DNA from: Vombatus ursinus
Lineage: Eukaryota > Chordata > Mammalia > Diprotodontia > Vombatidae
Length of the DNA stretch: 64,000 nt
Reading direction: 5' to 3'
Assembly (NCBI RefSeq): GCF_900497805.2
Contig: NW_020954588.1
Coordinates: 14,952,787-15,016,786 of the forward strand
Part shown: piece by piece, positions 1-12,300 of the stretch
Numbering within the stretch: the first letter of the stretch is position 1
How the letters are laid out: each line of letters opens with the position of its first letter
The notes under the pieces: generated by a model
What the model saw: the letters and a program-made list of their open reading frames with translations, nothing else
Told to the model about the DNA's origin: nothing
The model's database searches: none
Translations under genes and position numbers: made by a program

Positions 1-207
1 TAGGAGCATCAGTGATTTGGTGATTCAAGTCGCCAACATTCAGAGGTCACAGTATTGAATGTCAGAGACTCTTTAGCTGTTTATGAGCCCTTCCCCCCTG
101 CTGCTGCATGAGGTTTGTTGGCATTAGAAATGAGGAATTATGTCTACACTGTAGAGACACAAATGAATGGGGTTTTCCCTTTTCAAAGGAAAGCCTCCTG
201 CAGATCT
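1..207 (-). other. ANKUB1: ANKUB1 3' UTR (incomplete)
   Basis: Sequence downstream of the stop codon on the minus strand. I see no AATAAA-type signal before the window edge, so the polyadenylation site should lie to the left of base 1. Confidence 0.6.
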
Positions 208-310
208 TCATTTGGAAGTTGGGCCTTCAGTAGTTAGATTATAAATACTCTTCTTTGCCATGGTCTTTGCAATTTCTAACTGCTGAAGCCATCGTTTTTC
301 TTTAAACGCA
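208..310 (-). CDS. ANKUB1: ANKUB1 last coding exon
   Basis: The acceptor is a T-rich tract ending TTTTTTTGCAG|TGCG. One base completes Ser502, then 33 codons and TGA at 210-208 follow. The peptide [20 protein letters not shown] matches the C-terminal helix of the human protein. The final residues (LTTEGPTSK) differ from my memory of the human end. The exon is too short to show up as a long open frame; I found it by looking for the conserved C-terminus. Confidence 0.92.
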
Positions 311-3300
311 CTGCAAAAAAATAACAAACAATTTATCATGAAACCTAATCTTTCACTGTTTAGATGTGGATATGAGGGACACCCCTCAGTCTGTAGTTTT
401 AGATGTCCGTTAGTCTAACTTTGATCTGCACACAAGTCTGTGAAGAACCTGGGATCTTTCTCATATCAGTTGTTAAATTCATAAATATGTAGCTCTTATG
501 TGAGACAGGTGCGAATAATGGCAATACCACTACTCAGAACTCAAATCTGGGGAAAGATACCAATTCAGTAGAAGGCGGAATCTTCAACAGTTAAAACTGT
601 TCATGTTCTCTCATTTTCATTTAACTCAACAGGAACACATGTATAACTGTCTTTGCTGACCTTGGGAAGTCATATTTTTCCTCAGCTTGAAAAGAAAGAA
701 AGCTAATTTGAGATAAGTACTAGAAGGCAAGATTTCTCCCTGTACAGTGGGAGTTTTGAAGGCCTCTTGAGAGAAAAGAGAGGAGAGAAGATTGAGGTGA
801 GAGGGAGCCCCAATACATGGAGCAGCAGCATGACCAGTGGTAGCAGCCTTTGCTGTCCGTTTCTTCAAACCCAACCCTCCATATGGAAGACCTTGAGAGG
901 TGACCGCTAGAAGGACAAGCAGAGAGGCATGTGACTATATTTTTTATTTTTATTCTTGGCAGGCATTTATTCTCTTGCTCTCAGTGGAGCACTGAAAGGA
1001 AAATTAGACATGAAAAACTGACAGTCCTTAACCCTGCTGATGCATATACAAATGGTACTGAGGAGGTTTCATTCACTTTCAGAAGTGGAGACCTTTGCCC
1101 TTCCAAAGCCTCAGCCTCACCTTTTGATCTTATTCAGATGCACCTTCCTCCCTAGCCCTAAAAAGAGCCTGGCTCCTGTTTGTCTGCAGATTCCCAGAAA
1201 CACCTTAGAGTTTTAAATTCCTTATAAACTGCCTTTATTGACCTTTGAAAGCTCTCTTTATCCCTTCATTATCTATTCTCATTGTCTGTTCAATCTCTAA
1301 GACCTTCCAAATGTAATTCTCACCAACTCCCAACCACCTCCCCCTTCCTCTGGCCACCCAAAATTACTTTAGTGTCAACTGGCCTTTCATTGTGGCTACA
1401 CCCAATCTCCTCTCCACTGTTTTACCTTCCTATGCCCCCTGGCCATTTCCCACCCTTAATCCTAGCTAGGCCCCATGAGGTCCAGGTCCCAGGAGTTCTG
1501 TTCACCCCAGCTTACCAGCCCCTCCCATCCAGACCTCCTTAGGCCCTTCCTCCCGTCACCCCAAACTACTTGGCCAGTCCTAGATCCCTCCCACAGTCTT
1601 TCTGTACTTAAGATCCACCTTAGCCCCCATTCAGACACTGAGAATCTAACGCCCAAAAGGATGAGACTGTCTCATGCCCGCTCGTCCTTATGGGCGTCAC
1701 CTGGCATTCCCATTTAGAAGCTAAGAACCTCTCACTCCTAGAGGCTGAGAGTCTCGTGCCGCTCGTCCCTATGGGGGGGGGGGCATTACTGATGTTTGGG
1801 TTTCTTGGGAGTCTGGCCTATGTGCTTTATCTCTAATACACTATTTCTCTGGCTGGAAGAAGATTTGGGTTGCATTCATTCAGGCAGACCCGGCACCATG
1901 ATCTTGAGGGGTCCGTTCGAGCACCCGCAAACCTCTAGACCTCTTCAGTACCTGAGGAGTTAAAAGAATATTAAGAGTTGTTTTTCTAGTACTTTGTGAA
2001 GCCCCTCCTGGGGGGAGTCATTTTGTACCTCATTCTGTAACTTGAGAGCATCTTAAAGTCCTTTTCCCCTTATCTTGAAATATCATAAATATCATATCCT
2101 TAACCTGTACCAAAAGAATTGCCTTTGTCTTCGTTGTCCCGTGTCCCCCCTTATCCTTGACCTTTAATCAATCATAAAACCCTAAAAACCTTCCTGTCCT
2201 TAATCTTTAACCATTATAAGACCCTAAAAATCTGTAGGTTGTAAAGCTTTTTGTCTACATTAGCCTAGGCACCCCCCAATATCAGTACCTTTTTATTCAA
2301 CCCTGCAGCTACAGTAAAAGGTCCACGTGTGCTTTAAGTGAATTCTGCACACTCATACTGCTCTCCCAAATCTGACCTCAACACTGTTTTACTTCATCTG
2401 GGTATAGCTGGCACCTGTTTCTAATTGTGTCATTTAAAAAAAATTGTTAAAGACTGAATTTGGTGGATCTAACGTTATTTTTCATAAATACCTGTGATTG
2501 GTCCTGTTTTTTTGTTTCCTAATGTCATGAGCAGCATGAAGGCTTGGGAAAGTTCTGGGAGTCACAAAGAGAGTGACCCTTCCTAGTACAGGGCTGGGAT
2601 CTCCCCCTGCAGATATCTATTGGTAAAATAATCATATTTTATTTCTTGTTTTTCATTGTGAATCTCAGGATAAATAATTTTAAAATTCATTATCCAACTG
2701 TTGTTACAGTTTTTTGTTTAGTGTCCTAAAAGGTCGTTTAAAAAAAATTCTACTCACAGATACCTCAATAGGGTACAAAGATGTAGGCTACCTACAGCAA
2801 GAGCACTAGATTTGGATCAGGAAATGTTTTTATTTTCTGTCTTTGTATCACCAGCACCTCTCACAGTGCTTGCCTGCACATTTGATTGATTCTTATTGAA
2901 TTGAATTGAATTAAATTGGCATCCCTAGGTTTGAATACTGCTTGTGCTACTTAGTTGCATGGCCCAGGATAAGTCACTGAAATGTCTTTGAGCATCAGTT
3001 TTCTCATCTGTAAAATAAAGGTCTGGAGTAGAAGATCATCTTTAAAATCCTTTCAACTCTGAAACTTGTGACCCAATGAATTGCTAATGTCACTAGGTTG
3101 ACTCCAAACTTTCTCCAGTACATATCCAAATCACCACCACTAGGTGGCAGCAACCTGACAAATAGTAAGAAATGAGCAGGTGCTCAAAAAATAAAATGTT
3201 TGTGATAAAATTGGTGCACAGAATGTTATAGCATGATAGTTACATGACATGGGAAAGACAGAATCATGGGGTGTCACCAATGGGTGTAGGTGTTTATGAT

Positions 3301-6300
3301 AATGAATGAGTCAGAAGCATCTGGTTCAAATAAGTTTGCTTATTGCCAGATACTATCACTTCCATCCAGTTTTCTCATCCTGTCCCATCTTTATCTCCAA
3401 GAGCTTCACCTCACTATTTTGCTTAATTCATTTTGGCTCACTTTATTACTCAATTACTTACCTATTTACTTCCAGTTTCATCATTGTCCAATTACTTATT
3501 CCAGGAGTTGACAAACCACAGCCCTTTATACCTTGTTTTATACGGCTCTTTAAGCTAAGTATAGTTTTTACATTTTAAAATACAATAAAAACTTTATTTA
3601 AAAATGTAAAAACTTCCTAGTTTTCAGGCTATACAAAAGCAGGCAGCTTCTGGATTATTTGACCCAGGGTTATAGTTAGCTGACTCCAGACCTATGCTTT
3701 CCAAATACATTTTCTTTCCCCTATTTTTCAAATTCTTTTTTCTGTTCTCACTTACAGAAACACTCTTAATCATAATGTGTGGAACTGATAATTCCCTATT
3801 TGTCTTAAAAAAAAAAACCAAAACACAAGGGACCTTGTGATTTAACATTTAACTCTTCACTGGGAAATTCCGTAACACTTATGAAAATTCATTGAGAGGA
3901 AAGGACTCCATCTTTTACTTACGTAATACTATACTGAGAACCTAAACTAGAATTTGGCAGAATCTCACATGACCTTATTTGATGGACTTGGAGAGTTTCT
4001 AATTCACATTCAACTCAGTTGGAAATATGGTATACTAAATAAGCATGAGGCCCTCACAACTCTATTTTGTTCTAAAAACCTTTCTTAGAATTCTATTGGA
4101 ACCAGATAATCATTAGTAAAATACTACAAGGAGTATAGGGTGTGTGGGGGACCTATGATAAGATGAGCTATAATACAAATTTAGCACCAACTCTGGGCTC
4201 ATTTCCCAACTGGGTACTCATACTTACAGGTAGGGTCCCCAGAGGGCAGCTGACTACTCACTCCTCTTCCTCACGGTTCTACTGTTCATGAGCCAATACC
4301 TCTGTCGTTTCCATTGAGGCAGTGGATATGGTTTTAAACCGTAAGGTAGGGGACAAGACTTGATTCCAAGTTTTCTTGACTGTAAGGCTACATTCCTAAG
4401 CTCTGGGATCCTGACTCATGAAAGAAAAGGAGAGTTGGGATAAGTGCCTCAGAGTAGGTGCTACTGATGATGATGATGATGATGATAATTTTTTACCTAG
4501 GATGCACAATTTTAAATATTGGCCAACATGAATGGTTAAAGAAGAAAAATACCTTGCAGTAGCTAAGCAGTAGATTGCGTTCTCTCTTGCAGTCTTCCCA
4601 CTGTGTTCCAAGAAAGATTCAAGGGATGAAGTTAGGAAACGGGCTGCCTTAGGTGTCACATAGTAAAAAGGAGGGTGTGAATAGCCCCTAGTTGCAAGTG
4701 AAGGAAGAGGAACTTGGGCTGAGTACAGATTCGTTGTCATCACTTCATTTTTTCTAGATGTAGCCATCTTTTTTTTCTGGTTGTTTGAGTAACATTCTTG
4801 TAATCTTGAGAACTCATTTGTTTCTTTTATTGGAGGCAATTTTACGCTTCCCACACTTTGCTGCTGCTGTGGAACTGTCAAAGGATCTGAGGTTTTCCTG
4901 CTTTGGGTTTTTTCATGGCAACTTGGCAGTTTGGGAACATTGCTTTTTATGCCCTTGTTCCCAGCTTTACTCCATTCTTTGGAGGTCATTTTTGGTTGGG
5001 TGAAGCCATCCACCATGACAAAATCTCCAACTCGAGTTCTGAACACCTGAGTCCCATTGTGGTGTCTTCTCTGAAGGATGTGATGCTGAGCTCTGAGAAG
5101 CCATTGTTTTATTTTAATATAGATCCTCATGGGGATAGAAATTTTAGAATAAGAAACCATGGACCACATCTTAGCCACCAAATATAGTACACAGTCTTTA
5201 TGCTTGTGTTTGAGGGCAATCATCAGTGGGATTTGTCCCACTGCATTTTTACAGTCCAGGCACAAGACATTGTAATTGATAAAGGCCTTAAGTACCAATA
5301 ATTGGCCTGTTTCTGCAGCTGCATGAACGGGACATTTGACAGTATCTGGATGATAAGTTTCATGACACCATTCTCGGTAGGGATGTACGCCAACTGCTTC
5401 ATTGGGCCTTGCCCCTTGCTGTAGGGTCCACTCTGTGAGCTCAATATATCCATAAAATGCAGCCATATAAAGTGCTACCCTCTTCTGGTACCTGTGGGAA
5501 TGTAACAAAATAGGAAAGTTAATCTAAAAAAGCTGATAAAAATAGGTACCCAGCAATTATTAAATATTCTATTGCAGTTTATTTTTTACTAGATAGAAGT
5601 ATGCCAAAAATATTTCTATTAAATATTATAACTTTTGGTTAAGTGAGTAGTAATATGTCCTTTGACTCACACAGGTCCTATTTGTAAATATTATACTATA
5701 TTATTTATTAATATATACATATACATGTATATGTATACATACATACATATGTGTATATATATATACATTTGTAAGACATGAGTGACAATCCTGCTTGTGC
5801 ATTGACTACACTAAATATGCTCCTGTATTCCTGTCTAGGGGAGGAAGCTCTGGCTTGAGGTTCAATATGGGGCTATAGCTAGATGTGATATACCCTATAT
5901 GTAGGTAGTGCCTTCAGCAGTGTGGGAGTAGGGTGTCAGCTTCCTATGATATCCAAGTTAGGTAAAACCTTGGCAGGAATCTAAGAACAACTGGGAAAAG
6001 GAAGAAGTCAGAAGTCAACAAGCATTTATGAAGCACTTACTGTATGCCGGGCACTGTGCTAAGCACTGGGGATAGAAAGATGAAACAAGGTCCCTGCCCT
6101 CAAGGAGCTAACATTCCAATAGGAGGGATAACATATAAATCACTACATACACACAAGATATTTACAAGACATATTACTTTATAAATGGAAAGGTGATAGA
6201 GGAGGGAGGAATGGGAAAGTTCTCCTGTAGAAGGTGAGATTTGAGCTGAATCTTGAAAGAAGCCACTAAGCCAGATGAGTTTTGAAGGAAGCCAGGGAAA

Positions 6301-9300
6301 GAGCGGATGATATTCAGACGGAGCAATTCATGCTGATTTAATATCTTCCCACCACACTGACAGGCTTTTGCTTGTTCAGGCCACTGATCCAGAGAGAAGG
6401 GAGCACTCATTGACTTTCAACCAACACTATAGGCATGAGATTTTAGGGATACTTGCTCTTGCTAAATAAGGACTAAGTTCATTAAATTCCTCCAAGGTCC
6501 TAGGGTCCATCAAAACTGGCACCTATAGTACTCAGTGATTGGGAAGTTCAAACTCAGCAATTAGAAATGTTGTTGTTGGAGCACCTGGTCAATAAGGGGT
6601 TTTATGGGAAGAGAAAGTTCTATCAAGACACCTTTGCCTTGGGGCACCTAGGTGATATAGTGGATAGAGCCCTGGAGTCAGGAGGATCTGAGTTCAAATC
6701 CAGCCTCAGACTTGGCACTTACTTACTAGCTGTGTGACCCTGGGCAAGTCACTTAACCCCATTGCTTAGCCAAAAAAAAAAAGATACCTTTGCCCATCAA
6801 AGTGGACAGTCCTAGTTGTTTCTTTGAGGTGGGCTGAGGCAATAGGAGTGTACTGGACTTGATGCCCCCAAGTCATGTAGGCTTCCACATGCCATATGAA
6901 TGTGGTGAGAACCTTAGACCTGAGTGAAGGTGCAAGAATTCAGTGCCAATGCCATCTCATCCCTTCAATGCTGCTAAGTGCAGCTCCAGGATAATTTACA
7001 TACCTCTGTTGTTGTTCAGTTGTGTCCAACTCTTCATGACCCTATTTCAGGGTTTTCTTGGCAAAGATACTGACGTGACTTGCCATTCCCTTCTCCGGCT
7101 CATTTTACGGATGAGGGAACTGGGGCACACAGGGTTAAGTGACTCTCCCAGGGTCATACAACCCATAAGTCTCTGAGGTCAGATTTGAACTCATGAAGAT
7201 GGCTCTTTCTGACTCCAAGTCTTGCACTGTATCTGCTGTGCCACCTAGCTTCCCATATCCCAGCCACTCTATCTGCCAAGGGCATGATGGGAGTTGAGAA
7301 GAATTTTCTCACTGCAACTTAGGTGACAAGCAGATTGGGAGAGTTTCTGCAGTAAGGAGGTGAGGTAGTCAAAAGGATATTGACCTGGGAGATTCTTTTC
7401 TGTTCTGGTTGGGCGTGGCAATGGACATGACTAAAAATATAACCACCATAGCTTTAAGGAGGAAGCCCTAGCAATGGAAGACAGCTCCAGCAGAGGGCAG
7501 TAGTGTAGCGGAGGAGTCCAGTGGCTGGTTGGAAAGAGATGAAGCCAACCTAGACTGTTGAGCCTGAATATCATTCGCTTTTCCTGCCAGGTTCCTATCA
7601 TTTTATGGAGTATAGTAGGGCTACTATAGTATGTATATACACACATACACGCACACACATAATATATATAATATTATATTATATATAATATCATATCATA
7701 TATAATATAATATTATACCATATACAATATATGTGTGTACATATATGCCCATGTATATATATGTGTGTGTACATACACATCTATACACATATACATACAC
7801 ATGTGTGTATGTATATGTGTATATATAGTGTGTCTTGTATATATATATAAGTCTGTTCATATACTTATACATATACATATGTACATATACATATATATAC
7901 ATACAAACATATATACTGTAGCATTGCAGATCTGTGTCAAGGATTATTAGGAATAACTGTTATTGTGAGTATTGCTTATAGGGAAAAATACGCTTTGTTA
8001 ATATAGTTAACATTTATTTTTAGCAACCATACTTGAGTACTGGTTCCTCTTCTGATAGATACTGTTGGACTTTAAGCTTTTGTCCTTGGAGACAGCCAGT
8101 CAGAAATTCTTTCCACCCGTCCCATACATCTAAGCGAAGTGTTGTTCCTAGGTGAAGACGAATAATGAATATTTTGTCATCCTTGTCTTTGACTGTGATT
8201 TGTAATTCACAAAGTTTGCTTGACCAAAATGAAGGTGACTTGCTACTGTGGTTGTGATGGAATGTGTGTTTCTGCCAGGAAAGCAGAACTAACATCTATA
8301 TTAGTCTGGAGGATTCTGCTTTCTGCTTAGTCATTCCCTTGGAAATGCCACCCTGACTTCAGAGTGCTTCTATTTCCTCATCTATAATATTGATTAAATT
8401 TCCTATACATGTACATGGCCAAAGGACATAAACAACTTTTTTTTTTTTTTTTTAGTGAGGCAGTAGGGGTTAAGTGACTTGCCCAAGGTCACACAGCTAA
8501 CAACTTTCAAAAGAAAAGAAAATTGTGTACTATAAACATCCATATTTTTTTAAAATGGTCTTTTGGACCCCTTTTGATCTTAGAGACTAAGAATGCTTGG
8601 TAGCATATAAACCACAAAAAGTGCAGCTATAATTATTTTAGTTTATATGAGACCTTTCATTTGACTTAATATCTTCCATTCTCTATTTTCTTTTCTTTTC
8701 TTTTCTTTTGCCTTTCCTCTCTCTCTTTTTGCCATTGTTATTTCTCTCTCCCCCATTCTTTATTATTTACCTTTTACTCCCCTTTTCAAAAGAAAATGTG
8801 CAACTGGACATGTAGGGCTTAATGTGTAAGCAAGTATGGGACCCTGCTAGATCCAACATGCTTGTCCAAGCTCTACCATGTTCCAGACCATGTGACTGAA
8901 CCTAACCCTTTTGGTCCTGCTCCCCAGTGGTCTTGATGTTGGCTTAGCAGAACTTGACTATCTACCACAGTCTTCCTTGGCTTCAAACCTAATTTAGACA
9001 TCGTGTGTTCTTGACCTTCCTTCTTATTTGCTGTATTTATCTCCTTACAGTTACTGATCTTGGGTTTCCTGTCCCAATTTGCTATAACCTGACTCTCACT
9101 CAGATTAGCTCTACCATGGTAGGAAGGTCCCCGGGCAAATATGGTGATTTCATATCTAGGAGAGTGTAGTTTCACAACAGTTCTTTAGTGACGCTTTGAT
9201 TAAACTACTTATCAAAGACTCCATAATTGGAAATTCAAAGTTGATTTATTAAAGGGCACCTATCCTCTTAATTTTTTTCTAGTAAGATGTTTAATTTCCC

Positions 9301-12300
9301 TAGAGATAGGCATGAGAAGGCAAAGAGTGTTAACAGCCCATTCTAAATTCAATTATTTCATTTACTGGTACTTAATTATCTACAAAATGCCAATTTATTG
9401 TGAGATTACACGTATTTCGATCCTATTCCCTCCCTATGTGTAATAACTCCTCTGTAAGGGGGAGGAATGGCCCAGGCCCACAGAGATTGCCTGGGATTTT
9501 GAATTTTCACTCATCTTTTTCCTGTGCAAGGAAATATCACATGGTATTGGGAAGGGAGTGAAACTTGAGAGCCGACAAAGAAGAGGAAAAACTGAGAAGG
9601 AGTAGAAGACATCCTCCTAGAGTGTAGCAGCAACAGTAGTGTTGTGACTGCCATGCAGTGGTTGCTGCCCAAGCCCATGGGGGAAGGGAAAGCTAAAGTG
9701 GTAAATGACAAGGTACAAGACTGTAGCTTCTTACTAGGGTGGCTGCAACCCCATTAAAAAAACAGGTGCATCGTGGGCAATGGATAGGAACATCTGATGG
9801 TCCTCACTCCCCTCCCATTGTCCTACTTTGGCTCAATGCAGCTGGAACCCAGATCTGAGACTGTTCAGCTATTCCAATAAAAGTTGTATTTCATAAATGC
9901 AGTTTTACTTCTCATTAATATTTGTGGGTGACCTAGACATGTTCATTTCCTTACATTCCTTTGTTTGTCATCTGAACATGCAAGGGAAGCCAGGATAGGT
10001 CTTCTAGTTTTAGTCACACAGAAAGGACTGACTGGGAGGCTTTTTCTTCTGGACTTCTGGCTGGGAACCCCAATCTCTGGTCCACTGTTAAAGAATCTTT
10101 CTCTAAGTGAGGGATTCATTATGAGCCATTAAAATGGTCTTTTTGGAAATTATGAGCAGGAATTTAAAAGAATTAGAAGCAGTCACTTCTAAGACACTAA
10201 GGAGCCAAACTTTCATTCTGTTATTGTGACCTATGTGTCTGGCCCACTGGAAGGACCTTGAATATATCTGAATGAGGAGATAGGTGGAATTGAAAGAATA
10301 ATTTCTCCCATGTACCAGTGAGAAAGAGGGAACAAAGGAAGATGTTCCTTCCCTTCAAGGTGTTTGTTTATTATTATCTTTTTTCACTCTCTGACATCTC
10401 TACTCAAGAACTGAATCTGGGACTGTACCTCCCTCTGGCCAAAGGCAAGCATAAGAGGTGATCCTGCTTTCCGGGCTACTCCCAATATAATGAGTCAGCC
10501 CTGATCTTTTTTTTTTTTAATTTTAATTTTTAGTTTTCAACATTTACTTCCACAAGATTTTGAGTTCCAAATTTTCACCCCAACTCGCCCCTCTCCCCAC
10601 CCCAAGATGGCATGCATTCTGAATAGCCCTTCCCCTAGTCTGCTTTCCCTGCTATCTCTCCCCACCTTCCCCTTCTATTTTCCTGTAGGGCAGGATAGAT
10701 TTCTGTACCCCATTTCCTGTATTTCTTATTTCCCAGTTGCATGTGAAAACTTTTTTTTTAAACATGTGTTTTTAAAACTTTGGGTTCCAAATTTTCTCCC
10801 TTCCTCCCTCCTCACCCACCCTCATTGATAAGGCAAGCAACTAAATATAGGCTATACATGTGCAGTTATGCAAAACACTTCCATAGTAGACATGCTGTGA
10901 AAAACTAACTCTTTTTCCCTTAATCCTATCCTGCCCCCCCATTTATTCTATTCTTTCTTTTGACCCTGTCCCTCCTCAGAAGTATTTGCTTCTGATTACC
11001 CCCTTTCCCAATCTGCCCTCCTGTCTATCATCCCCCTACTCTCTTATCCCCTTCCCCTCCTTTTTTCCTGTAGGGTAAGACAGATTTCCATACCCAATTG
11101 AGTGTGTATATTATTCCTTCCTTAAGTCAAATCCTATGAGAATAAGATTCACTCATTCCTTCTCACCTTCTCCCGTTTCCCCTCCACTGTAAGAGCCTTT
11201 TCTTTCATGTTATTTTTTGTGAGATAATTTACCCTGTTCTGCCTTTCTCTTTCTCCTTCTCCTAGTATAATCCTCTCTCACCCCTTAATTTTATTCTCCA
11301 GATATGACCCCAACTCACCCTGTGCCCTCTATCTATCCATCTATATACATACATATAATTTTTTCCCTCCAACTACCCTAATACTGACAAAGGTCTCATG
11401 AGTTACAAATATCATCTTTCCATGCAGGAATGTAAACAGTTCAACCTTAATAAGTCTCTTATGATTTCTCTTTCCTGTTTACCTCTTCATGTTCCACTTG
11501 AGTCTTGTATTGGAAAGTCAAATTTTCTATTCAGCTCTGGTCTTTTCATCAAGAATGCTTGAAAGTCCTCTATTTCACTGAATGGCCATTTTTTCCCCTG
11601 AAGAATTATACTCAGTTTTGCTGGGTAGGTGATTTTTGGTTGTAATCCTATCTCCTTTGCCCTCCGGAATATTATATTCCATGCCCTGTGGTCCCTTAAT
11701 GTAGAAGCTGCTAAATCTTGTGTTATCCTGATTGTGTTTCCACAATACTTGAGTTGTTTCTTTCTGGCTGCTTGTAATATTTTCTCCTTGACCTGGGAAC
11801 TCTGGAATTTGGCTACAATATTCCTAGGAGTTTTACTTGCTTCTCAAAATCCCTTTTGAGCTCTTCCAAGGCCTGGGACTGATTCATATTTTTCTTGGAG
11901 GTTTTGGATGTAGGAGCTTTGACTTTGTTTTCTTCTTCTGGTTGTATGTTTTGGTCTTCTTTGTCACCAAAGTAAGATAATATAGTCTGACTCTTTTTGC
12001 GCTGCTCGCTCATGATCCCAAACAATTACTTGAGTTTTAAACTCTTTGTTAAGGTAAGAGTCTGTTTCCAATGTGGAGAATGTACTGTCCCAAGCTTTGG
12101 GGGTTTGTATAGCTGTTTTCAGAGATACTTCTAGGGACCTGAAAAGTGTCAGTTCTTCCAAGGTGCTATGATAAGGGGCGAGGTGTTTCCTCTCAAACAC
12201 CACAACAAGCTCCACTGCCAGCGCTCCTCCTCGCCCCAGGACTGCCCCTCAGAACTGTGACCCCAATCCAAACATGGGCAAAGCCAGAGATTCCTGCCTC

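Larger units (their letters stand above)
311..4552 (-). other. ANKUB1 intron 5
   Basis: The intron holds a solo LTR (1059-1947), an L2 3' end, a MIR and a hAT element, listed separately, plus a short GAT/TGA microsatellite near 4462-4488 next to the exon 5 donor. I see nothing identifiable in 311-1054, 1952-2835, 3072-3493 or 3698-4461 beyond AT-rich sequence. Confidence 0.8.
5492..8032 (-). other. ANKUB1 intron 4
   Basis: The intron contains an AT-rich dinucleotide stretch (5700-5768), an L2 piece, two SINEs and a long TA/CA-rich microsatellite (7630-7912). Nothing further is recognisable in 5492-5699, 5769-6004, 6313-6624 or 7253-7629. Confidence 0.8.

Noticed and set aside
7696-7950. Tyr/Ile-rich open frames on both strands
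   Set aside because: They come from the TA/CA microsatellite.
9430-9910. Possible processed pseudogene or LTR ending at AATAAAAG near 9876
   Set aside because: No readable protein similarity, poly-A or target duplication could be shown.
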